A stretch of 64,000 nt of DNA from Apteryx mantelli (lineage: Eukaryota; Chordata; Aves; Apterygiformes; Apterygidae): the NCBI RefSeq assembly GCF_036417845.1, contig NC_090017.1, forward strand, positions 576,893 through 640,892, in the 5' to 3' direction. Made by a program: the position numbers and the translations under genes. Below the pieces are notes generated by a model. That model made no database searches. It had not been told where the DNA came from and saw nothing but the letters and a program-made list of their open reading frames with translations. Of this stretch, positions 36,634 to 46,155 are shown in pieces (within the stretch, counting starts at the first letter, position 1; each line of letters starts with the position of its first letter).

Positions 36634-39600
36634 TCAGACATACTCGCGGCTGCTGGGGGGCCGGGCGGCCTTGCCGCGGGGGTAGGGCGCCCCCCCGCGC
36701 GCCCCCGCCGGGCAGGAGCAGGCCAGCAGTGACCCCCCCAGCAGTGCCAGCGCCGACCCGGCCCAGCCCACGAAGATGGCGGAGCCAAACTCGTACCTGG
36801 GGGGGGGGGGGAAAAGGGCATCAGGGGCCACCGCCGCCACCGCGGGGCCACCACTGCCAACCACGGGGCCACCATTGCCCTCCCTGGGGCCACCACTGCC
36901 ACTGCCGGGGCCACCGCTGCAGCCACAACTGCCATCCTGGGGCCACTGCCACCATCCCTGAGCCATCACCCTCGTCCCCAGGGCCACCACTGTGACTGCC
37001 GGGACCACCGCCACCATCCTTGGGGCCACCGCTGCCCTCCCTGGAGCCACCGCTGCCAACCACGGGGCCACCATCGCCCTCCCTGGGGCCACCGCTGCCA
37101 CTGCCAGGGCCACCGCTGCGGCCACAACTGCCATCCTGGGGCCACCGCCACCATCCCTGAGCCATCACCCTCATCCCCAGGGCCACCACTGCAACCGCTG
37201 GGGCCATCACCGCCATCCCCAGGGCCACCACTGCCCTCCCTCGGGCCACTGCCGCCACTCCCAGGGCCATCCCTGCCATTCTGGGGCCACCGCTGCTATC
37301 ATGAGGCCACCTCTGTCATGCCTGGGGCCACCAATGCCACCTCTGGGCCATCACTGCCAACCACGGGGCCACTGCCGCCCTCCCTGGGGCCACCACTGCC
37401 ATCCCTGGGGCCACCACTGCCATCATGGGGATGACTGCTGCCATGCCTGGGACCACCAGTGCCATCTCCGGGCCATCACTATCCTCCATGGGGCCACCAC
37501 TGCCACTGCTGGGGCCGCCACCGCCATCACGGGGACGACCGCCACCCTCCCTGGGGCCACCACCGCCAACCACGGGGCCACCGCCACCATCCTGGGACCA
37601 GCGCTGCCCCCCCGGGGGCCCCTTCCCGCCCCCTGGCTGCCCCTCACTTGAGGTTGACGGGCACGGTGGGGTTGTAGAAGTCGGAGACGATCTGGTGGCC
37701 GTACCAGGAGCAGGTGACGAGCGCGGCCAGACCTGCCGGGGCACAGGGAGACCCTCAGAGCCGCGGACCCGCCGGGGCGCCACCCGGCGCCCGTCCCCAC
37801 AGCCCCCCGCCACTCACCGGCCACGATGAAGATGACGCCGCCGGCCACGGCGATCCGCGCCTTCTGCACCTTGTCGTCGCCGCCGCAGCGGGTGCACTTC
37901 ATGCCCATGGTGGAGACGGCGATGCCCAGGACGCCCAGCACCGCCGCCACCACCATGAGGGCCCGCGTGGCCTGCAGGGCGCCTGGGGGGGCGGCGGGTG
38001 AGCGCGGGCGCCCAGCCCCACGGCGCCCCTGTGCCGACCCCACACTGCCCCCACGGTTTATGGCCCCAGGGCCGGGCGCTGGCGCCCGGACTTTGGCCCT
38101 TTTCCGAGGCGCCGGGCAGGAAACGCGGCCCGCGGGGAGGGAGCGGCGCCAGGGAAGCAGCCCGGCAATTAGCGCCGGCCTCGTTAGCAGCAGCCAGTGT
38201 CGCAATTAGCAGGAACTTGCAATTAGCAGGAGCTTGCAATTAGCAGGGAGAATCTGCTGCCCCGGGGCATGTGCAGCGCAGCACGCGCCCTGCACGGACA
38301 CCTGGGCCCCCCCAACAACACCTGGGTCCCCCGAGGGGCAGCAGGGCCGTGGGCAGCCCCGGACGCCTGGGTCCCCCCGGATGCCTGGGTCCCCCAGCAG
38401 GTGTTGGGGCCGTGGGGCAGCCCCGGACGCCTGGGTCCCCCCGGATGCCTGGGTCCCCCAGCGGGTGTTGGGGCTGTGGGGCAGCCCCGGACGCCTGGGT
38501 CCCCCCGGATGCCTGGGTCCCCCAGCGGGTGCCGGGGCCGTGGGGCAGCCCCGGACGCCTGGGTCCCCCAGCGGGTGCCGGGGCCGTGGGGCAGCCCCGG
38601 ACGCCTGGGTCCCGGCGCCGCCCCAGCTCCCGGACGCGCCCCATGGCCTCGCCCTGTGCGGGGGGACTTTGGCCCCAGCCCCACGGCGCGGGACCCACCC
38701 CAACGGCTGCTCCCCGGTGACTCACGGGCTCCCCCCACCTGGCCAAAGGCGCCGAGTTTCAGCGAAACCGAAGGCAGGGCCCGGCCCTCCCGGACGCCTG
38801 GGCTCCCTCCCCAGCCAAGGCAGGGCCTGGATGCCTGGGCCCCCCGGGTGGCTGGGGGTGGGGGGAGGATGCCGGATCCGGGAGCCCCTCCCGCACCGGG
38901 AAACGGCCCGGGGGATTTTCGGCCGCCTCCAGGGCCCCGGACGCCTGGGCTCCCCCCTCGGCTCCGCTCCACCACCCCCGGGCTGGGGGAGAACCCAGGC
39001 GTCCGGGGAGCCCCAGGGGACCCAGGCGTCCGGGGAGCCCTGCTCCGCGCCGCCACTGCCCTCCCAGCGGGCCCAGGAGTCCGGGTGCCCTGCTGACCCC
39101 TGCGGTTTGGCTCCCGCTGTCAAAGCCGATAAGGCGATAGCGGGTCCGTGTCCCGCTGCCGGCCCGGCCCGGTGAGGGCCCAGGCGTCCGGGCTGCCTCC
39201 CCTCCCCCCCCCGAGCCCCCCTGCGCCCTTCCAGAGGGCCCAGGTGTCCGGGGAAGTCCCCCCTCCCCCCAACCGGCCCGGCCGGTCGCTCAGGTCTGCC
39301 TGGCCCCACCCGGGGCTGGCGGAGCCCAGACAAAGCCAAAACCTCCGCTTCCTGCCCCAAAAGCCTGCTTTCTGCCCCCAAACCTCGGTTCCTGCCCCAA
39401 AACCTTGATTCATGCCCCAAAACTGCCCTGTTCCTGCCCCCAAACTCCCTATTTGTGCCTCCAAACACTGCTTCCTGCCCCAAAACCCTGGTTTCTGCCC
39501 CCAACACCCCATCTCCTGCCCAAAACCCCATCTCCTGCCCCCCAAACCCCCCTATTTGTGCTCCCAAACACTGCTTCCTGCCCCCAACCCCTCCGGTTCC

Positions 39601-40377
39601 TGCCCCCAAAACCCCCTGGTTCCTGCCCCGGCTCCTGCCCCCCAACTCCTCCTGGTTTCTGCCCCCCCCACTTCCTGCCCCCCAAACCTCCCTGTTCCTG
39701 CCCCCAACCCCCCCCTCGCTCCTGCCCCAAAACCTTCTGGTTCCTGCCCTCTAATTCCCCCCGCTCCTGCCCCCTAACCCCTCTTGCTCCTGCCCCCTAA
39801 CCCCCCCGCTCCTGCCCCCTAACCCCTCTCGCTCCTGCCCCCAAAACCCCCCCAGCTCCTGCTCCCAAAACCTGCCCCGCTCCTGCTCCCTAACCGCTCT
39901 TGCTCCTGCCCCCAAAACCCCCCTCGCTCCTGCCCCCCAACTCCTCCTGCTCCTGCTCCCTAACCCCTCTCGCTCCTGCCCCCTAACCCCCCCAGCTCCT
40001 GGCCCCAAAACCCCTCTCGCTCCTGCCCCCTAGCCCCCCCAGCTCCTGCCCCCAAAACCCCTCTCGCTCCTGCTCCCTAACCCCTCTCACTCCTGCCCCC
40101 CAACCCCCCCTCGCTCCCGCCCCCCACCCCCCCCCCGCTCCCGCCCCGGCTCACCGGAGAGACTGAGCAGCGAGTCGTAGACCTTGCACTGGATCTGCCC
40201 GGTGCTCTGCGACACGCACGACATCCAGAGCCCCTTGTACATGGCCACGGCCGTGATGATGCTGTCGCCGGCGTAGGACGACATCTGCCACTGGGGCAGC
40301 GCGGTGGCCACCAGCATGGCGAGCCAGCCGGCCACCGCCAGCCCGAAGCCCAGCAGCTGCAGCCCCGCGTTGGCCAT
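36634..40377 (-). CDS. CLDN7: CLDN7, claudin-7
   Basis: Four intact minus-strand exons: 40155-40377, 37818-37982, 37648-37732, 36634-36796; 636 nt, that is 211 residues, the length of human claudin-7. [20 protein letters not shown] begins TM1. The first extracellular loop has the claudin signature W-GLW-C-C ([24 protein letters not shown]). TM2 includes [16 protein letters not shown]3 [20 protein letters not shown], and TM4 [16 protein letters not shown]. The tail ends in REYV, a PDZ-binding motif for ZO-1. It is an epithelial tight-junction and basolateral adhesion protein. Introns 1 and 3 are mostly minisatellite. It is the last recognisable protein gene before the telomere. Confidence 0.97.
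36815..37620. repeat. GGGGCCACCACTGCCA minisatellite in CLDN7 intron 3
   Basis: About 45 short units of 15-18 bp (GGGGCCACCGCCACCATC and variants) grouped into a longer period; a block near 36840-36960 reappears near 37040-37160, suggesting a higher-order duplication of about 190 bp. Confidence 0.85.
38275..38620. repeat. About 65-bp minisatellite in CLDN7 intron 1, two GGACGCCTGGGTCC cores per unit
   Basis: Five units of CCCGGACGCCTGGGTCCCCC, GGATGCCTGGGTCCCCCAG and GGTGTTGGGGCCGTGGGGCA. Confidence 0.9.
39335..40145. repeat. CTCCTGCCCCCTAACCCC minisatellite in CLDN7 intron 1
   Basis: Nearly 35 units of 18-25 bp. Early units are CCTGCCCCAAAACC and later units CTCCTGCCCCCTAACCCCTC. The CCCTAACCCC strings resemble the telomere C-strand but are never in a clean hexamer array, so this is not an interstitial telomere. 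Confidence 0.85.
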
Positions 40378-40684
40378 GGCCCCGGCGGCGGGGGCACCGG
40401 GCGCCGAGGCGGGCGGCCGCGAGCCCTGTGGCGAGAGCGGGGGTTCGCCGGGGGTCCGCGTCCGCGCTGCGGGCAGACGGCGAGGCCCCGGCCCGGCCGG
40501 GGGGCGGGAGGGGGGCAGACGACGCACCTTGCCCGCGGGAGACCTGGGCCTGGCGGAGCCGGGGGCGATGCGGGGGCCGGGGGCGAGCGCGCGGCGGGGA
40601 GGTGGTGGCTCCCGGTCCCAGTCCTGGTTCGGCGGTCCGGCGGGTGGCGGCGGCCGAGTGCAGCGGGAGCGCCCCAGCAGGTGC

Positions 40685-40702
40685 GCGCACCTGTATATAG
40701 GG
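40685..40702 (-). promoter_or_regulatory. CLDN7 TATA box with abutting CACCTG E-box
   Basis: TATATA at 40694-40699 (minus CTATATACAGG) directly abuts CACCTG/CAGGTG at 40688-40693, about 315 bp upstream of the start codon. CAGGTG is the Snail/ZEB E-box that represses epithelial claudins in other vertebrates. A TGACGTCA lies nearby at about 40717. Most other promoters here lack a TATA box. Confidence 0.55.
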
Positions 40703-40867
40703 GCCGGGCTGCGCCTGACGTCAGCGGGGCGGCGCCGGCGGGGTCCCGCGGCCCTGGGCACCGGCTGCGCCGCCGCCGAGCTGAGCGTCTGTCCGGGGGC
40801 TGAGCTGTACCCTGTACCCCCCGCTGGGACCCCTCGCTGAGCTGTCCACCTGTCCGGTTGTGGGACT

Positions 40868-41840
40868 GGCACCCCTCGCTGAGCTGCACCCTGTCCCTGC
40901 ACGCCCAAACGAGCTGCACCCTGTCCCTGCACCCCCAAACGAGCTGCACCCCGTCCCAACACCCCTCAACGAGCTGCACCCTGTCCCCGCACCCCTCAAC
41001 GAGCTGCACCCCATCCCCGCACCCCCAAACAAGCTGCACCCCGTCCCCGCACCCCCAAACAAGCTGCACCCTGTCCCAACACCCCTCAACGAGCTGCACC
41101 CTGTCCCCGCACCCCTCAACGAGCTGCACCCCATCCCCGCACCCCTCAACGAGCTGCACCCTGTCCCCGCACCCCTCAACGAACTGCACCCCATCCCCAC
41201 ACCCCTCAACGAGCTGCACCCCGTCCCGGCACCCCCAAACGAGCTGCACCCCGTCCCCGCACCCCTCAACGAGCTGCACCCTGTCCCTGCACCCCCAAAC
41301 GAGCTGCACCCCGTCCCAACACCCCTCAACGAGCTGCACCCTGTCCCCGCACCCCTCAACGAGCTGCACCCCGTCCCGGCACCCCCAAACGAGCTGCACC
41401 CCGTCCCCGCACCCCTCAACGAGCTGCACCCTGTCCCTGCACCCCCAAACGAGCTGCACCCCGTCCCAACACCCCTCAACGAGCTGCACCCTGTCCCCGC
41501 ACCCCTCAACGAGCTGCACCCCGTCCCAACACCCCTCAACGAGCTGCACCCCGTCCCCGCACCCCTCAACGAGCTGCACCCTGTCTCCGCACCCCCAAAC
41601 GAGCTGCACCCCGTCCCAACACCCCTCAACGAGCTGCACCCCGTCCCCGCACCCCTCAACGAGCTGCACTCCGTCCCAACACCCCTCAACGAGCTGCACC
41701 CTGTCTCCGCACCTCCAAACGAGCTGCACCCCGTCCCAACACCCCTCAACGAACCGCGCCCCCGTCCCCACACCCCAAACGAGCTGCATCCCGTCCCCGC
41801 ACCCCTCAACGAACCGCGCCCCCGTCCCGGTCCCCCCCAT
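40868..41840. repeat. 30-bp minisatellite upstream of CLDN7 (about 32 copies)
   Basis: An exact 30-bp period: GAGCTGCACC at the end of each unit, then CTGTCCCTGC, CCGTCCCAAC or CCGTCCCCGC, then ACCCCCAAAC or ACCCCTCAAC. Unit types follow a patterned order (a five-to-six-unit super-repeat is visible twice, near 41250-41400 and 41370-41500). Because 30 is divisible by 3, long stop-free frames occur on both strands; none is a gene. Confidence 0.95.
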
Positions 41841-42210
41841 GGAGCCGTGCGTCCGCCCGGGCGCTGCGCTGCCCCCGGTCCCGGTGCCGGTCGCAGGCTC
41901 CGAGCCTGCCCCGCGCCTGCCCCTTCCCTCTCTGGGTCTCCGCCGCCGGGCCGGGCCGGGGCAGCGGGGCCCGGGGAGGCTCCCGAGGCCGGGTGTCACC
42001 TCGCCGGGGGGCCCTTGGCCGGGCCGGGCCGGGCGGCGGGACCGGAGCGGGAAGGGGGCCCGGGGGGGATCCCGGGGCTGCGCTGGGGGCTCCGCGGCGG
42101 CTCCCGCCTCGGGGGGGGGGGGGGGGGGCCGCTGGGCGGAGGACGACGTCACGTGACGGACGGCAACCGCACAGGGTTAAACCCGGCCGAGCGCTGCGGC
42201 CCGAGGCGTT
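41841..42210. other. CpG-rich stretch between minisatellite and promoter-module array
   Basis: GC-rich with a poly-G run of about 18 near 42110 and ACGACGTCACGTGACG near 42142-42158. No exon recognised. Confidence 0.4.
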
Positions 42211-42605
42211 CCGGGAGCTGTAGTCTTCCGGCACCGGGCTTCCGGGCGGCCATTTTAGTCTCCAGAGCATGCCGGGAGTTGTAGTCTTTCGCCACTGGGC
42301 TTCCGGGAGGCCATTTCGGCCCGCGGGGCGTGCCGGGAGGGGTAGTCTTCCGGCACAGGGCTTCCGGACGGCCATTTTGATTCGCGGGGCTTGCCGGGAG
42401 GGGTAGTCTTCCGGCACCGGACTTCCGGGAGGCCATTTTAGTCCGCGGGTTGCCGGGACGGGTAGTCTTCCGGCATCGGGCTTCTGGGCGGCCATTTTAG
42501 TCCGCGGGGTGCCGGGAGGGGTAGTCTTCCGGCACCGGGCTTCCGGGCGGCTATTTTAGTCCGCGGGGTGCCGGGAGGGGTAGTCTTCCCGCACCGGGCT
42601 CCTGG
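42211..42605. promoter_or_regulatory. Seven-copy array of a 60-bp ZNF143/ETS/YY1-like promoter module
   Basis: Units start near 42211, 42272, 42333, 42394, 42453, 42512 and 42572. Each holds CCGGGAG..GTAGT (ZNF143/SBS-like), CTTCCGG twice (ETS) and GGCCATTTT (YY1). The second unit keeps the best ZNF143 match, GCATGCCGGGAGTTGTAGT at 42267-42286; other units have drifted to GGGAGGGGTAGT. The array lies exactly at the edge of the gene-rich GC block. Confidence 0.75.
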
Positions 42606-42960
42606 GAGTGCGTGCGGTGTCTCTCGAGGCGGCGGCGGGTGCCGCCCTTCGCCAGCGGGGCCCCCTGCCGGGTGCCGCCCCGTGCTCCACGGGCCCAGGT
42701 GCCCTCTGAGCCCTGCGGCACGGTGAGTCCATGCCCTGCTGCTCGCGGTCCTGCATCAGGTTGGCGACAGGGGAATTTCCCTGTTTTCCCCTGGGCAGGG
42801 CAGGAAGGATTTGAGGGACGAGAGGCGTTGGGGCCCCCTCGGAGCTCTTCCTGAGGCCTTTGTTTGCGCCTCGGAGCCCTCTCAGGCTTCCTAGCAGCAC
42901 TCCGGCACGCTCCCAACCCCTCTTTCGACTGTCATCACGCCCCCGAGTCCCTTCTCGGCC
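42606..42960. other. Transition zone, no gene recognised
   Basis: Moderately GC-rich, falling toward ordinary composition. GGCACGGTGAGTCC near 42717 is a good splice-donor-like string downstream of the promoter array on plus, so the first exon of a noncoding transcript is conceivable. Confidence 0.35.
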
Positions 42961-43508
42961 CTGTAGCTGGCAACGTTCTAGTTTTCCTTCTGGCAGTAAC
43001 CAGAAATGACTTCTGCTTCTCAGTGCAAAGTCTCATGTTAGCTTGGGTAAAAAGCAGTTTACTAACGTGCGCCCCGATGTTGCGGGCGTGAGGTCTGATG
43101 CCTCGCTAACGAAATAGACACCTTTTGTAGAAGCAGTCCCGTTATCCTTTCTGTGGGCTCCACACCACAAACCTAAGTGAAAGAAAAGGACCTGTTCCTG
43201 CCTCACCCGCTCTCTTTACAGCTGCCCCTGGTTTGCCCCTCGCCTCTCAAGCAATTGCGGGCAGGGCAGCGGCTGGCGCCGAGGTCTCACCCCTGTGAGT
43301 TCCTGCTGCCTTTGATCTACAGGAGTGGAGCTCTGGAATCACCTTGGTAGGCAGCAGCATTTGAGCAAGCAAAGCCACCCGGGACCATCCGTTCCTACGT
43401 TTGCAGAAGCACAAGCTCTTTGTGAGTGTAAGAGCACTGGGGCAGTTCAAGCTAGAGTTGTGACCGTGATGGAAAGCTGTTTATAGCAGGCATTTTTTTC
43501 ATGGGTCG

Positions 43509-43776
43509 CTGTCTTGGCATGGAGTGTTCAGGGGTAGAAGACAGATGCTGAGTCTCCAGTTGTATCTTTTCTTAACTGTCAATTTTGTTTTGTGGTGTTT
43601 CTTTGTTTACTGTGGAAGGGACCCAACTTCATCACTGGGCCCCTGTCTTGGCATGGGGTGTTCAGGGGTAGAAGACAGATGCTGAGTCTCCAGTTGTATC
43701 TTTTCTTAACTGTCAATTTTGTTTTGTGGTGTTTCTTTGTTTACTGTGGAAGGGACCCAACTTCATCACTGGGCCC
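43509..43776. repeat. 134-bp tandem duplication inside copy A
   Basis: CTGTCTTGGCATGG begins at 43509 and 43643; the two copies differ by about one base over 134 bp, so the duplication is recent. Copy B has a single, diverged version at 48690-48815. Confidence 0.92.
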
Positions 43777-44128
43777 CTCTGAGATAAAGACATTTGGGGA
43801 ATTACTTGTTCTTCTCTGGGACTGAATAAAATAAGAGGCAGTGGGGGTTTGGAGAAAATGTTTCTTCCTACATTTGTGCTCTAGGTGTTTTTTACAGTAG
43901 CATTTCCAGTAATTGGGATGTGCATGAGGTATCATCCTCATGAAGGTTCAAGCAGACTAGGCCCGTTTCTGACTCACTTGCTGGATATTTTGCTGCTTAT
44001 CAGAAAAACTGTCAGCCCTGTTCAGGAAGAAATTGTGTAGAGTTTCTATAGGAAGCAGACCTGTAGAAGAGCCTGGTCTTTGTGTGAAAACGGAAGGAAG
44101 CATGCAACCCCGGAAACCAGGGTAGGGG

Positions 44129-44813
44129 TGTGATGGTGTGCTCCTTTCCCCCCCACTGTTGTGCTCTCTCCCCCTCAACCTGACCTCCCTGTAAACAGCA
44201 CGTATGTAGGGGCTGGTTGAGCATGCGCCAACTAAGGCCTGTCTAGTATGCAAATATGGCTATGAGTCAATCATCTCCCCCCCATAAATAGGGGGCAGCC
44301 CAGAGCCCATGGAGCTCTCCTGAACGGCAGTGGGCTGCACTGCAGAACCTCCTCTTGAGCAGGGATCCCTCTCAAGGTTACTCCTCGAGGTTGAGAGATT
44401 CCTTACCCACGACAGATCCTCGGTGAGTGATTAATAGCATGCTGAACTTTTGTGAACTTTGTGAAACTTTCCTGAGTTATAGCTCTGACTAATTGCACAC
44501 ATAATCCCTTAGACATAAAACTGTTGACCAAGTCTGAGACTAGGACTGGATCCAGCCACACCTAGGCTCCTCTCGGAAGGAGTTTAGAAAGCAAGGGGGT
44601 CCAGTCTGAACCTCGTGACTCAACGGGAGGGTCTCTGTTGCACACGCATCTGACCCTGTCCTTCATGCAGTAAATAACTGAGTGAACCTTGCCAATTGAA
44701 CCTCATTAAATCATTCTTATTTACGACTGAACTTTGTTAAGTCGCTGTCTTACTCCAATAAACGTAGTGCTGCTTCCCTCTTACGAGTGAAGTGCATCGC
44801 TCCTTTCGTGACA
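44129..44813 (+). mobile_element. Solo LTR of an endogenous retrovirus, 685 bp, TSD AGGGG
   Basis: It starts TGTGATGG and ends GTGACA (TG...CA termini), flanked by AGGGG at 44124-44128 and 44814-44818. ATAAATA at 44284-44290 (TATA-like) and AATAAA at 44757-44762 are in the expected U3 and R order on plus. No internal retroviral sequence adjoins it. Five-bp duplications fit ERVL-like or some other avian ERV families; the family is not identified. A paralogous empty site exists in copy B near 49450. Confidence 0.93.
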
Positions 44814-45072
44814 AGGGGTTAGAAGAGGAACCAAAAAAGAGCAGGTGACAGTGGGTTCAGAGGCACAGATATAAGAAAGGAGCTGGCAGGCAGGAGTGTG
44901 AATTAGTTCCTGGTGGTCCAGAAAAATCCAGCAGTTTCATACTTCTTGGTGCTGAGGCTTGGGCAGGAAAAGGAGGTGAGTTCATTGGCTGTGTGTAACC
45001 TGGATGTTGAGACCTTGGGGAACATGAGCTTAATCACACTTGAGCTGATTTTATTTCTGATCATACTGCAAA

Positions 45073-46155
45073 ACATTGCTATATGGGCTCGCACAGGCCT
45101 CGTACAGGCTCACAAGGGCCTCGTACGGGCTCGTATGGGCTCGTGCGGGCCTCTACGGGCTCACTCGGGCCTCCTACAGGCTTGCACGGGCTCGCACGGA
45201 CCTCCTACGGGCTCGTGTGGGGCTCCATGGGTGCACACAGGCCTCTACGTGCCTCTACGGGCGCGCACGGGCCTCTATGGGCTTGCACGGGCACGCATGG
45301 GGGCTCATCCGGGCTCGCACAGGTGCGCATGGGCCTCATCCGGGCTTGTAAGGGCTCGCGCAGGCTTCCTATGGACTCGTACGGGCTCGCACGGGCCTCC
45401 ACGGGCTCGCATTGGCCTCTACAGGCTCGCAGGGGCTTGCACAGGCCTCCTATGGGCTCTCAGGGGCCTCCTATGGGCTCATACGAGCTCGTGCGAGTCA
45501 CCACGAGCTCACACAAGCTCGCACGGGCCTCCACGGGCTCGTACGGGCTTGTGAGTGCCTCCACGGGCTCACCCAAACTAGTATGGGCCTCTATGGGCTC
45601 ACACAGGCCTCCTACGGGCTTGTACAGGCTCACATGGGCCTCCATGGGCTCGCACAAGCTCGCACGGGCCTCTACGGGCTCGCAGAGGCGTCCTACGGGC
45701 TCGTACGGGCTTGCACGGACCTCTACGGGATCGCACAAGCTTGCATGGGCCTCTACGGGCTCGCAGAGGCCTCCTACGGGCTCGTACGGGCTCGCACAAT
45801 TTCGCATGGGCCTCTACGGGCTCTCACAAGCTCCAACGGGCCTCTACGGGTTCACAGAGGCCTCCTACGGGCTCGTACGTCCTCCCACGGGCCTCTGTGG
45901 GCTCGCACATTCTCGCACAGGCCTCTATGGGCTCGCAGAGGCCTCCTACGGGCTTGTACGGGCTCGCACAGGCCTCTACAGGCTCGCACAAGGTCGCGGG
46001 GGCCTCTATGGGCTCGCACAAGGTCGCGGGGGCCTCTATGGGCTCGCAAGGGCTTCCTACGGGCTTGTACGGGCTCCTGAGTGTCTCCATGGGCTCGCAC
46101 AAGCTCGCATGGGCTTCTACGGGCTCGCACAGGCCTCCTATGGGCTGGTATGCCC
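45073..46155. repeat. GGGCTCGCACGGGCCTCTAC minisatellite, about 1.1 kb
   Basis: Short units (CTCGCACGGGCCTCTACGGG, CTCGTACGGG, CTCACAAG) of 9-21 bp arranged in longer 60-70-bp periods. Several frames are stop-free across the array, giving spurious Leu/Tyr/Ser/Gly-rich or Pro/Glu-rich proteins on either strand. Confidence 0.9.

Larger units (their letters stand above)
42961..45072. repeat. Duplicated subtelomeric segment, copy A (partly inverted, LTR inserted)
   Basis: 42961-44095 aligns in the same orientation with 48130-49185, sharing GGGTGTTCAGGGGT, CTGAGTCTCCAGTTGTATCT and GTAATTGGGATGTG. From about 44096 to 45072, leaving out the LTR, it aligns with 49185-49490 only as the reverse complement: TTTTCCTGCCCAAGCCT and CTGAACCCACTG of copy B appear here inverted. 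Visual identity is roughly 75-85%. No conserved open frame. Confidence 0.85.

Noticed and set aside
36815-37620. CRISPR-like direct repeats
   Set aside because: Short-period vertebrate minisatellite inside a CLDN7 intron; no spacers and no bacterial context.
39335-40145. Interstitial telomeric repeat (CCCTAACCCC strings)
   Set aside because: Units are 18-25 bp with CTCCTGCC spacers; no run of clean CCCTAA hexamers.
40721-42284. Long open frames on both strands (up to 691 codons) across the 30-bp repeat
   Set aside because: The 30-bp period keeps every frame open; the proteins are pure repeats and one frame merely runs into CLDN7 exon 1.
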